From Drosophila pseudoobscura (taxonomy: Eukaryota > Arthropoda > Insecta > Diptera > Drosophilidae): DNA of 64,000 bases. The stretch is from NCBI RefSeq assembly GCF_009870125.1, contig NC_046683.1:67843869-67907868 (forward strand), written 5' to 3'. The notes beneath the pieces were generated by a model. The model worked only from the letters and a program-made list of their open reading frames with translations, was not told the DNA's origin and did no database searches. Both the position numbers and the translations under genes were made by a program. Below, in pieces: positions 1 to 17,559 of the stretch (the first letter of the stretch is position 1; every line of letters begins with the position of its first letter).

Positions 1-72
1 CAAAAAATTATAAACAGCGATTCCCAAGCAGACCTGTGGCTCTCTATCTCTCTCTCTCCCTCCCCTCTTTTG

Positions 73-106
<34 letters not shown>

Positions 107-1928
107 TTTTCCCTATGTGCTTCGGGGGGTCTCTGACTCTCCAGCCTGACGATCCGCCGTGTGATCGGATCGCCCGCTCAGTCGATCAGAGTCATTCGAA
201 CGCGCCGCTGCTCGACAATTTCATCTTTGGCGCGCAATAAAATTACAATAAAACGAGTCGCTGATTATTTTACAACATCTATATAGTGGTACAAATATTT
301 ACATGTACATATGTGCTGCATTCGATTCGCGTCGGCCTTTTGGAAGTGCGTAAAAATGTTTTCTATTTTTTTTTTGATAATTTTGTGAGCATTTTTTTTA
401 AGTTGAGAAGATTTTGTTTTAATTTTTGGTGCTACCAAAAAGTTAACAACAATCACATTAATTATATATGTATTATGTATGTATATGTGTGTAAAAAGTG
501 TAAATCAGAGTAATCACAATAAAAATGATCAAAAAAAAAATAACGATGAAAGAATTCCAAAATGGAAATGGAAAAATGTTCAAGGAAAAAAACCACAAAT
601 GAAAACACGTTCAAGCTAAAATCAATTAATTTGCACATACGAGTGTAGGCAATATTTAATGATAATTTTCGAAAAAACGTAAAAAAAAAAAAGAGAGACA
701 GACAGTCAGAGAGACAGCCTCCACTTTAAACAGAACCTCGGAGCCCAACAAAGAGACAGAAACGCAGACACAGATACATACAGATACAGGGGATGTAGGG
801 ATGTATTGGTGACAATGGCCGCTTAGATTTGAGTGTATTGGTGCGCTCACAAATAATTTTTGCTCCTCATTTGTAGCGGTTGTTCGTGTGTTATCTCAAA
901 AGCCCGCTCTGTGCCAACTCTATGGCCAGGCACACCCCCTCTCGTGGGTTTTTTTTATCAAAGTTCCGCGAATTCATTCTCCAAGTTTGTGCAATGAAAG
1001 AGTTTCGATTGTCTTGGAAAGGTGTTAAATATTTTTTTCAACCGTTATAGACAACTATGTACACACAACAAGTCCGAATGGATCTGTACTATAGCCAGTG
1101 GTTGGCTGCAGCGTAGCTTCTCTCGGAATCCACTAAAGTAAATATATTACGTCAATGATTATAGATAATTTGCAAAAGCCTCTCGGTCTAGTCGTTGTCG
1201 TCTCCAGTGTGAAAACGTCAAGCGTCAATTTATGGGGCTGATTGGGTAACTTTATGAATCAAAATTTAAAGAGGGGCATACAATAAAAAACTGCATAATT
1301 TTTAGGTTTGAGCAGTGCTGGGTTATAATACGAAATATAATTGTATATTCGGAAAAATAATAATGCAGACGGGCCCCTAAGACAGCAAGCCGTCATTATC
1401 AAATATGGCATATAAATGATCTATTAATAAAAATATAGTATACGGCTAAATCACAAGGAAAAGTGTCTCTCTGATAACAATAAAACGATTAAAATCTTTG
1501 CAATTGTTGAAATATAAAATCTAACCTTTTTTCTTTTCTTATGTTCTTATCTTCTTTATTTTAAATTTGTCCAAAGATTGGATTAAATTATTGTATAAAG
1601 TCTGGTAAACTCAAGTAAAAAAGTGCACAAAGATAAACATCAAAGACATAATCAAACAAAGAGAAAATTTCAAACAGAATTTCAACTGAGTAGAGATCAA
1701 ATGTTACTGTTTGCAGATGCTCATAATGTGATGTGATATTTGCCAAAAGCCTTGAGCCTCCAACAGTGTCAGAAAATCCGATACCACAAAAAGAACAAGT
1801 TCTGAATGTGCAAAAATGTTCTCCCAAATCTGAGGGAGGAGGGATGCTAAATAGCTAAACCAACAGCAGCAGAACACGAAACCGAGAGAGACAGAGAGAT
1901 ATCCCCAGAGTCAAGTTCTGATTACGCG
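1..1928 (+). other. 5' flank and 5' UTR/intron of PGRP-LC
   Basis: No coding region is supported. The stretch holds a CT microsatellite (73-97), the promoter at 178-206, and AT-rich sequence with many stop codons. The last part (about 1850-1928) is A/C/G-rich without pyrimidine tracts and looks like 5' UTR directly before the start codon. Whether an intron splits the UTR cannot be decided by eye. Confidence 0.5.
178..206 (+). promoter_or_regulatory. Inr + MTE core promoter, probable PGRP-LC start site
   Basis: An initiator match TCAGTC lies at 178-183, which would place +1 at A180. At +18 to +27 (197-206) the sequence is CGAACGCGCC, and its first seven bases fit the motif ten element consensus CSARCSSAAC. 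The spacing is exactly that required for Inr-MTE promoters. No TATA box is seen. A CT-rich tract (73-97) lies just upstream, a possible GAGA-factor site. The promoter probably drives the long 5' UTR leading to the PGRP-LC start codon at 1929; an upstream gene could also share it. Confidence 0.6.
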
Positions 1929-4900
1929 ATGCATGTGAATTATAAAAGGAATATGAACGGGCAGCCGTTGAGTGCCGATATGAGCAATCGGATCATTAAT
2001 CTGACGACTGGCAAGAACTGCAGCACTTCATCCACAGATTCTGGTGTCATACTCATCGATAATGTGCCTAACTTCAAGGCTGAGGGACCAATGACCAAAG
2101 ATACGAGTAGCAGCAGCGATGAGGAGCCCCAGTCAAGACCCAAGGCGGAAGCGAATACGAAGTCACAGGATCCCAAGCTCATTAGCATCGAGCATACAAT
2201 AAATATCAGTCAGAGTAAAGGGGCTAAGACCTCGCCCACTCTCTCCATTCGGAGTACGACTATCTCGATTGTGTCCATCGATGAGAATGCCCTCGATTCC
2301 AGCTGCATTGATAGCGACTCCGATGTCGAGGGCAGCCACGATGACTGCACGGTCCAGAAGCTAGGCCAGCAGATCAGTTACCCGCCCAACTGCAGCTCCC
2401 AGCTTCGTGACCTTAACCAGGGCCTGACCCTAATCAGTCGTCAGGTGACACCGGGCCAGACCGAAGTGCCGCCACCCACAGCCTCCGAGGCTGGGGCCAT
2501 GGCCAAGCAGCTGCTCAACGGGACCCTGGCCTTGGCCACCCCCACCCAAACCGGGCCCAATTCGCCGCAGGGCATCGGCAGCATAGCGCTGACCAACTCC
2601 ACAGACGTGACCTTCGGGGACAAGCACTTCTATGAGGGTCCCGTCACGATACAACAGTTTCTCATCGACAATCGGGACAAGTGGAAACCCGGCGATTGCG
2701 CCGATGGCGGTTTGGGCGCTGGCCAAGATAATCCCGCCTTCAATGGTCGCCCCCAGGCGAATGGCACTCCAGCGGGTGAGTGCCTACTATATCTATCTAT
2801 GATTTCCTGTTGCCTAAGTAGCACATTCCTGACTTGTGTTCACCTTCGACTCTGCTCTATTCTGTTCTGTTTGCTTTATTGGGGCAGCAATTTGTTTACT
2901 CAGAGGTTTAACGATTGTGCTGCGAATCGTAGATTAGCAGATGGCCCCACACAATTTGAGATACATCGAACAAATATACAATAAATAGTATTTTCTATAT
3001 GTTGGGAGTGGAAAAACCCAGCGACACTGCAGCTGGGGAAACTTAAAAATCATTCAAAGAAAGGGAGATACATATATCTACTTTCATTCGCAAAGAAAAA
3101 GATAAATCTCTTAGTTTCTTTTTGTCGACTGTTAGGAGATCGATTAAAACCATAAAAATCAATCACAAAAATATAATTTAACTGCGAAATTCAAGGTCTG
3201 CTAGGCAGTTTTTTCCACAAGAAGACAGACCCCAGATGCAATTGTTTACTTGATTGGTTTTCACAATTACCATAATTAAATGAGCCAGCCAGAAATCCAA
3301 TTCCAGTGCAGCAGTGGCAGGGGACTCCGTAAACAGAGGGGGACGTAGTCTCCATTTTGTTAGTAGCTTTTATTAACACAGAGAGAGAGACCGTACCTAG
3401 AAAGGTTCTTCCCCATTTCTGGCGTAGTAAATGGCACGTGTACAAAGGGGGTTTTTATTTTTGCCTAAATAAATAGCAAAAGAGGGAAAAATGTGGCACG
3501 CACTTGTCTGTAGGTGTGTATTTCGAAAAAAGTACCGCTAGTGCATGCCAAAATCTGATCGGAATCAGATTCGAAATTGCTTCAGTTGTTCATTGGGAAC
3601 GATCAGACGATGTTGGACAGTGCGCTCGAATGTTGCCAGAAGTGTCGCGGTGTGATAGCAACGATCCCTAGTCGGATCAAATGTGATAATGGTCTATGCA
3701 GCCGTGTCTTGCATAGCCAGTGCACGGGCCTGACCAAAGAGCAGCTTAAGCTGCTAGAGACAATCCCCAATTTAAGTTGGAAATGTGATGGGTGTCTGGG
3801 GAGCAACCAAAACCAGAGTTCCTTGCAGTTGAGCAAATGGTTGGAGCAGAGTCTCAGGCAGCACGAGAAGAGATTGGAGGTGTTAGAGCAGCGTAAGAGT
3901 GCTTTCACTCTAGAAGAACACAACAGCAAACTATAAGTTCCCATCATTAATCATCATTGACCATCATTGATCATCATTGATCATCATTGACCATAATTTT
4001 TTTCGTTGGCTGTTCCCTTTTGTAGGTTCCAAGCTTGATGATCCTGGTCAGCAGGCGCCTATGCTCTGTCCGTATCTGCCAAATACCATAAGTCGCAAGG
4101 CCATCAGCATAACGGTGGCATTTGTATTGTTAACAACACTATTGGGCATCATATTGGCCACCACAACGAACCTCTTTGGCAAGACGTTGAACAAAAGTAA
4201 GCTCGGTGATGTTCTCGACGATTCCAGACTAAATATTCCAATCAATTCAACAATAGGTACAGTTTTTTTGTCCTCAATTAAGTGTCTTTTTGTGTGTGAG
4301 CCGAAAGTGCTTTTTACTCGATTGGTTTAATCTTAACCTTAACCCGTTCCCAACAACATCTATTCCTTTCTTGCATGTCTCTAACCCTCAGAAACAAAAG
4401 CAAATTCAACATACAATTCACACTACATACACATACAACCGGTGGAATATACTCGTACACTTACATTTATACATACATACATCCTGCTACTACTAAAACG
4501 CGCGTAACTGTACTGTACGAACAGTGTTGTGAAGTGAACAAAGTACAAACTCGGTATAAAGGAGTAACTGAGAGCGTAACCTTAGTTTAATTGAATGGAA
4601 TATAGAGAGAGTGAATCAAGCGTTATGCGATCGTACATTGCTAACCCACGAAACTTTCCATATGCAGCTGACTTTGATGTCATCGACAATGGCACCCTAG
4701 TCATGCTCAAAGTTGCCGAATGGGGTGGTAAGCCCCCCAAGACCACTCTAGATCCCTTGGACCTGCCAGTTCATCGTGTAATCATCTCACACACAGCCGC
4801 CGAAGGCTGTGAATCGAGGGTAAGTCTAGTCCTGTCCAATCGCTGGGTATTCCATCAATGTTTGTAACGTTTTAACGTTTGTTATCCTCCCATCGCAAGG

Positions 4901-7111
4901 AGATCTGCTCGAATCGCACGCAGGTCGTTCAGTCCTTTCACGTAGACAGCTGGGGCTGGGATCATATCGGCTATAACTTTCTTGTGGGCGGCGATGGACG
5001 CGTCTACGAGGGACGCGGCTGGGATCGAGTGGGTGCCCACACCAAGGGCTATAATAAAGGCAGCATAGGTATCTCCTTCATTGGTACCTTTACGGCTATA
5101 AGGCCAGCAGAGAGGCAGCTCAAGGCCTGCCAGCTCCTGATTTCCGAGGGATTGCGTCTCAAGATGCTGGCCCCCGATTTTCGGCTATACGGACATCGAC
5201 AACTAAGTGCCACCGAGAGTCCCGGCGAGGAGCTGTACAAAATCATCCAAAAATGGCCACATTGGTCTCACGACATCTAGTTTAGATCTAAGTTTAGTTA
5301 AGTTTTGTTTAATGGAATGGCTTATATATAATGTATGTTCAAATAGAGTCTATCTACACACTCACACAAGGAAAAGCCCATTTGCATTTTCATTTTCAAC
5401 ACAAAAGAAATTACCTCATCCATTCGTTTCCTGTTGGAACCTGTTCCGTCACGGGTTCTCGTTTTGTCCAAAAAAACAACAAAAAATGTGTTCAAAAGTG
5501 TTGCCTAAAGTTGAGTTGAATGGAATATATGACATGTATGTACTCTACTCTTCTTATCACTTCCCCTACTACTCCCCAAACGGCTTATGATGATCTTTGT
5601 TCTAGTCGAAGGTGATATTGTGTTGGATGGAGATTTAGAGATGATCCAACTCAAGGACTGGGGCGGCAAGCCAACTAGAGGTGAGCCTGATCTTCTTGAT
5701 CTACCCGTTTCCCGTGTGATCATCTCCCACACCGCCTCCGAGGGCTGTGAATCGTTGGTGAGTGGACTTACACCTTTATAAGAAGTTTTCTGGATATCAC
5801 CGCCTTTCAGGAAGTCTGCTCGTATCGGGCACGAGTGGCTCAAAGCTTTCACATGGATGGCTACAATTGGGATCAGGTGGGCTACAACTTTATGATTGGC
5901 GGCGATGGTCGCGTCTACGAGGGACGCGGCTGGGATATTAAAGGCGCCCACGCATTACGACACAACATGGACAGCATTGGCATCTCTTTTCTGGGTAGCT
6001 TTGACAAGATCAAGCCGACAAAGGCCCAGCTCCGTGCCTGTCAACTGCTGATCGCAGAGGGAGTGCGCCTCAAGAAGCTGAAGCCGGACTATAAGCTCTA
6101 CGGACATCGCCAGCTTGTGGCCACCAAGAGTCCCGGCGATGAACTCTACAAAATCATACAGACGTGGCCACACTGGCAGAAATAACAAAATGCGTTGTAA
6201 ATAAATGTTATTTTTGCACTTAATAAAAGAAAATCCAATAAACATGCAAACAAAAAATAAATGTTATTTTTGCACTTAATAAAAGAAAATCCAATAAACA
6301 TGCAAACAAAAAATCGCTTATGTACTCCATAATTCCACACTAGCTCCTAACGGTAGTCCTGACCAACACTAGTTCGTAACGTTCATCTCTAACCAACACT
6401 AGTTCCTAGCGATAGTCCGTAACCAACACTAGTTCCTAACGTTAACCAACACTTTCATTACTTTTCGAGCATAAGGAATAAGATATCCCCACACAACCTG
6501 CCGGTTTCCAGAACTAATCACTATTCAAATTCCTAAATGCGTTCTCTAATTTACATATATCCGCGATATTCATTCCTTCAGATCAAGACAACATTGGCGG
6601 CGGCCTGATCCTGCGTTTTGTTCACCGTCAAGCCTGGCTGGCCCAGCCGCCGCAGAAGACCCTGGCCGATCTCATGCTTCCCGTCTCCCTGGTCATCGTG
6701 CTGCCCACCAATTCCGACAACTGCAGCACACAGGCCCAGTGTGTGCTGCGTGTACGCCTGCGTCAGACGTTTGACATTGAGTCCCTTCAGGAGGACGACA
6801 TTGCCTTCAACTTTGTGATTGGCGGCGATGGCAATGTGTATGTGGGTCGTGGCTGGAACCAGGTGGGGGCCCACATGAGTGGCTACAATGTACGGAGTTT
6901 GAGCTTCGCGTACATCGGCTCGTTCCAAAACCAGAAGCCGTCGGCCAAGCAGCTTAGCGTCACCCATCTGTTGCTCGAACGTGGCGTCAGTCTGGGCAAG
7001 ATTTCCCCCAATTACCGCCTTACGGGTGCGAGCAAACTGGAGCCCAGCATCACCGAATACAAGGCCGATCAACTTTACCAGAGCTTTAGCAATTGGACGC
7101 ACTGGTCGTGA
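1929..7111 (+). CDS. PGRP-LC: PGRP-LC, transmembrane peptidoglycan receptor of the Imd pathway (alternatively spliced)
   Basis: Single-pass receptor that senses DAP-type peptidoglycan and signals to Imd and Relish. Common exons are 1929-2775 (ends in phase 1) and 4026-4256 (phase 1 at both ends). The first encodes the cytoplasmic tail of 282 residues, serine/acidic rich, with the RHIM-like signalling region near its end (IGSIALTNSTDVTFGD, about residues 216-231). The second carries the membrane segment ISITVAFVLLTTLLGIILA and the stalk NIPINSTI. One of three ectodomain cassettes follows: 4668-4819+4900-5280, 5606-5757+5811-6185, or 6582-7111. All begin in phase 1 and all end in their own stop. 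The cassette 1 form is 536 residues. An in-frame ATG also occurs at 1953 (MNGQPLSA), so the start at 1929 is probable rather than certain. Identity rests on remembered similarity to the D. melanogaster protein. Confidence 0.93.
2776..3577 (+). other. PGRP-LC intron before the PHD exon
   Basis: Opens with a strong donor (GTGAGT at 2776). Reading through runs in frame to a stop near 2982, so a retained intron would truncate the protein before the membrane segment. No other gene or conserved structure is visible; the sequence is AT-rich with short purine runs. Confidence 0.6.
3582..3587 (+). promoter_or_regulatory. Possible initiator for the PHD isoform
   Basis: TCAGTT matches the fly initiator consensus TCAKTY, with the putative +1 (A3584) 26 bases before the PHD-exon ATG. 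I see no TATA box or DPE at the proper spacing, so the exon could instead be reached by splicing from an upstream UTR exon. Confidence 0.25.
3610..3892 (+). CDS. PGRP-LC: Alternative first coding exon with PHD zinc finger (rPGRP-LC type)
   Basis: An ATG at 3610 opens a frame encoding a C4HC3 PHD finger: CQKC, then KCDNGLC, then LHSQC, then WKCDGC, in the canonical order C-x2-C, C-x4-C, H-x2-C, C-x2-C. A charged, probably helical segment follows. Inside the frame is a near-perfect donor (GTAAGAGT) at 3893, leaving phase 1. It joins the common membrane exon at 4026 in frame to give R-S-K-L-D-D, just as the RHIM-containing exon gives G-S-K-L-D-D. From memory, D. melanogaster has a regulatory isoform rPGRP-LC with a cytoplasmic PHD finger that promotes receptor degradation and resolution of the response. 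This exon would replace the RHIM-bearing tail. Without splicing, the frame ends at a stop at 3934-3936. Confidence 0.85.
3944..4001 (+). repeat. Short tandem repeat, unit about 10 bp
   Basis: Several near-identical copies of CATCATTGAT/CATCATTGAC lie in a row between the PHD exon and the acceptor of the common membrane exon. The run lies where branch-point sequences would be expected (the TGAC/TGAT steps resemble branch points). Confidence 0.8.
4668..5280 (+). CDS. PGRP-LC: PGRP-LC ectodomain cassette 1 (two exons)
   Basis: Exons 4668-4819 (152 nt) and 4900-5280 encode one PGRP/amidase-2 fold: [49 protein letters not shown]. The fold is complete, but the zinc-ligand cysteine typical of catalytic PGRPs (T-x-C-P-G) is serine here (TESPG), so the domain should bind but not cleave peptidoglycan, as known for PGRP-LC. 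The intervening intron is 80 bp. Entry is in phase 1 from the common exon at 4256, giving STI-A-DFD. A canonical poly(A) signal is not obvious right after the stop. Which D. melanogaster isoform (x or y) it matches cannot be settled by eye. Confidence 0.9.
5281..5605 (+). other. 3' UTR of cassette 1 and intron to cassette 2
   Basis: AT-rich sequence with no coding potential. It should hold the poly(A) site of cassette 1 transcripts, and it ends in the acceptor TGTTCTAG (AG at 5604-5605) for cassette 2. The acceptor tract is pyrimidine-rich but short. Confidence 0.5.
5606..6185 (+). CDS. PGRP-LC: PGRP-LC ectodomain cassette 2 (two exons)
   Basis: Exons 5606-5757 (152 nt, the same length as in cassette 1) and 5811-6185, separated by a 53 bp intron. 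The domain is closely related to cassette 1: DWGGKPT, VIISHTASEGC, GYNFMIGGDGRVYEGRGW, YGHRQLVATKSPGDEL. It again has serine in place of the catalytic zinc-binding cysteine. It joins the common membrane exon in phase 1, giving STI-V-EGD. The similarity and identical exon structure indicate that cassettes 1 and 2 arose by tandem duplication. AATAAA signals follow in a duplicated 56 bp segment. Confidence 0.9.
6199..6310 (+). repeat. Tandem duplication (2 x 56 bp) carrying poly(A) signals
   Basis: The segment starting AAATAAATGTTATTTTTGCA is present twice head to tail with no visible difference. Each copy contains several AATAAA motifs (for example within TTAATAAAAG and CCAATAAACA), so the 3' end of cassette 2 transcripts has duplicated cleavage signals. 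The near identity suggests a recent event. Confidence 0.9.
6335..6455 (+). repeat. Degenerate tandem repeat around AACCAACACTAGTTCCTAACG
   Basis: Four to five imperfect copies of a unit of about 33 bp, built on ACCAACACTAGTTCSTARCG, follow each other in the intron before cassette 3. Spacing varies slightly between copies. No function is evident. Confidence 0.75.
6582..7111 (+). CDS. PGRP-LC: PGRP-LC ectodomain cassette 3 (single exon, a-type)
   Basis: One uninterrupted exon entered in phase 1, giving STI-D-QDNIGGGLILRFV, which I recall from the D. melanogaster a-type ectodomain. It encodes a diverged PGRP domain: VSLVIVLPTNSDNC lacks the usual first zinc histidine, GASKLEPSITEY lacks both the second histidine and the cysteine, while FNFVIGGDGNVYVGRGW keeps the core fold. 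A-type domains do not bind monomeric peptidoglycan by themselves but pair with an x-type domain that presents it. The absence of the internal intron sets it apart from cassettes 1 and 2 and links it to the second domain of PGRP-LF. Confidence 0.9.
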
Positions 7112-7869
7112 TTAGGTTAGGCCATTTACTAGCACTAGTACGAGTACATATGTATTGTATATTTGATATTGTAATATAATTTCATCCTTCTCCTTCTTTA
7201 ATGTGTGGCATATACAATTTAGCTAGACTTACGATTCGCTCGAAATCTGAAGAAAATGTGATATTATATGAAAACCAAAAGCAAAAAGCGATTAATTAGA
7301 CTTGTTTTTCTGTCAAAGGGGATGACCCACATAGGGGTCACAACTGCTTGAGCTGCTCTGCCTTATAATGAGAATATAAGAATATCTGATTTCGCTTCAT
7401 TGCGTTTTCGGCTTTTTGTAAACGCCCCTTCGTTCAAAAGGGGATTCCCATTTCTTCAGTCTCTAATCTCTTTTTTTGGTCAAAGAGAAAGAGAGATATC
7501 TTTGTTTTGCGTCTTCAAAGTGGGCGGCGTTTAGAGCTCGCTCAACCTTCAATAAAAAATAAACACCCTATATTGTCAGAGAGCTTTTTTATGACAAAGG
7601 CATACAAATCACACAGTATTTATACATATATGAGTATACATATATAACGACTACTGATCAAAAAGCTCTTCATACGATCTTGCCGCTGCGCTGCCACTGC
7701 GCTGTTCAGAGCGGGGGATTTTTCCATCTGTCAACAGTAAAAGCAAAAATAAACCCCCCCAAACGAGCAGAACTTGTTTGAGATGAACAACAAGTAGGGT
7801 CTCGGGCTCTGGTCGAATCACTTCCCGTCAAACAGTTGTCTTGAGTAGACCCCAAAACGTAGTCACAAA
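7112..7869 (+). other. PGRP-LC 3' end and PGRP-LF upstream region
   Basis: No coding sequence. AATAAA motifs at 7551 and 7558 may end cassette 3 transcripts. The region contains the kappaB site at 7440-7449 and presumably the PGRP-LF promoter and 5' UTR; the last 100 bases before the LF start are stop-rich and A-rich, as expected of a UTR. I could not place a convincing initiator. Confidence 0.5.
7440..7449 (+). promoter_or_regulatory. Consensus Rel/NF-kappaB site upstream of PGRP-LF
   Basis: GGGGATTCCC fits the kappaB consensus GGGRNWYYCC at all ten positions. It lies about 420 bases before the PGRP-LF start codon and 330 bases after the PGRP-LC stop. Binding by Relish is an inference from the immune function of the gene and needs testing. 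Confidence 0.5.
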
Positions 7870-9169
7870 ATGCAGAAAACTGAGCAAAACAATCTCGCAA
7901 CTAAGCGGAATACAAACGTTAAGAGATTCCCAAAGGAACTGATATTTCTCTGTGTGTTTCTACTGATACTAGTGGCACTGGCTGCTGGTTACGCCTTTTG
8001 GATGATGAGTGAGTCGAAATCAATCTCCAAAGTATTAGAAACATAAATATTAATAGATAAAAATCTGGGTTTAGCCCATTCCCCAATGAATTCCAATAAT
8101 AATCTGCACATACTCGACCGCATCGAATGGCAGGGGGAACCACCCAGCGATAAATATGAGCACCTCAAGCTCCCCATCTCCAATGTAATCATCAGTCACA
8201 CGGCCACCGAGGGATGTAAGACAGAAGTGAGTGCGAAAAAGAACCACTTCTGGGGCAATCTTGAATTAACTTCCCATCCCCTATTTCCATAGGAGATTTG
8301 CATCTATCGTGTGCAGACTATTCAGGGCTTTCACATGAAATCCCTCGGCTGGGTGGATATTGGCTATAACTTTCTGGTAGGCGGGGACGGGCAGATCTAT
8401 GTGGGACGTGGCTGGCATAGTCAGGGGCAGCATGTGCGCGGCTATGGCGCTGTATCCATAAGCATTGCCTTCATTGGAACCTTTGTGAATATGGAGCCAC
8501 CAGTGCGACAAGTGGAGGCGGCCAAGCGACTGATGGCCGAGGGTGTGCGCCTGCACAAGCTGAATCCGGACTACCACATCTATGCCCATCGCCAGCTGAG
8601 TCCCACCGAGAGTCCCGGCCAGAAGCTGTTCGAGATGATCAAGCGCTGGCCACGCTGGATACCGGATGTGACACAATGTACACGCCTGTAAGGACATAGT
8701 AAAATGGTTAACTAATCTCCCTTTGATTTAAGTGCGCTTGCTTGGAAATGCCACGCTAAAGTTCGTCACACGCGCCTACTGGTTGGCCCAACTTCCTGGG
8801 AAGGCACTGCCTCCCCTGAACCGGCCCGTGAACACCGTACGCTTCGTGCTCACTGCGTCACCCGCGTGCCACACCCAAGCAGGGTGCGTTTTCCAAGTGC
8901 GGCTACTCCAAACATTTCACATCGAGAGCAGCGGTTACACGGACATCAACTACAATTTTGTGATTGCCGGCGATACGAACATCTACGAGGGCAGGGGCTG
9001 GGATCAAAGCTGCGAGACAGAACAAGATCAGTTTTCCTCGAATAAGCTCGTGGTGGGCTTTGTGGGTCCCTCAGATAGCAATAAGAAATTGGCCCTGGAA
9101 CTCATAGAGCTGGGTATCAAATGGGGTCACATAAGCAAGGATTATACACTTATAGACAACACAGCATAG
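7870..9169 (+). CDS. PGRP-LF: PGRP-LF, membrane protein with two PGRP domains, Imd pathway inhibitor
   Basis: Four exons, 7870-8008, 8075-8226, 8293-8677 and 8733-9169, with phases 1, 0, 1, give 370 residues, matching the roughly 370 of the D. melanogaster protein as I recall it. Residues 1-25 are a short basic cytoplasmic tail without a RHIM motif, followed by the membrane segment [20 protein letters not shown]. The first PGRP domain ([42 protein letters not shown]) has serine for the catalytic cysteine. The second is strongly diverged ([26 protein letters not shown]) and lacks the zinc ligands. PGRP-LF is known as a decoy that binds PGRP-LC and holds the pathway off. The donor at 8678 (AAT|GTACAC) is weak; reading through stops at 8689-8691, after domain 1. 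A poly(A) signal lies at 9262-9267. Confidence 0.92.
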
Positions 9170-9670
9170 AATTCAGGAAGCAGGCAATGATTACCAGTGC
9201 CATCCATCAAGTGATACTAGTGTTAAGATCTATACAAAATCCCGTCTCATACTTATATAGAAATAAACATGCCTTTAATGAGTGTTTTAACAGCTTCTCT
9301 TTTGACTACATTTTTAAACATATTTTTTGAAAGTAGATTTTTAAAACTTTAGCTTTAGCTTCAACCTAACGATATATACAGAACGATCGACTGACACAGG
9401 ACACACTTTGTGCTTCAGTTGTTGGTTTGGGCTAACAAATGAAATTCGTGATTCGTAAATTTGAAATTTTGGGGGATAACAGCAAACACTCCTCCTCCTG
9501 TGACGAGGTTAGTACTACATAAAACTTAGAAAGTTAGACTACATATATAATGAGACAGACAGCATCCAATTGCACTTCCAATTCCAGGTTCTAGGTTCCA
9601 GGTGAGGGTGGGCAGGTGGGGGGGGGGGGGGGGGGGGGGGGGGTTGGTTGGAAGGGAGGGGAGGGAAATA
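9170..9670. other. Convergent 3' region of PGRP-LF and UGP
   Basis: Contains the PGRP-LF poly(A) signal (9262-9267), a C-rich segment of the UGP 3' UTR (G-rich on the plus strand, 9599-9666), and otherwise AT-rich sequence. No gene is seen. Confidence 0.6.
9618..9643 (-). repeat. Homopolymer: 26 G (26 C in the UGP mRNA)
   Basis: An uninterrupted run of 26 G on the plus strand, 28 bases beyond the UGP stop codon, so C26 in the UGP 3' UTR. The flanks are also G-rich, giving quadruplex potential on the plus strand and a possible site for poly(C)-binding proteins on the RNA. The exact length may be affected by sequencing error. Confidence 0.9.
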
Positions 9671-17559
<7,889 letters not shown>

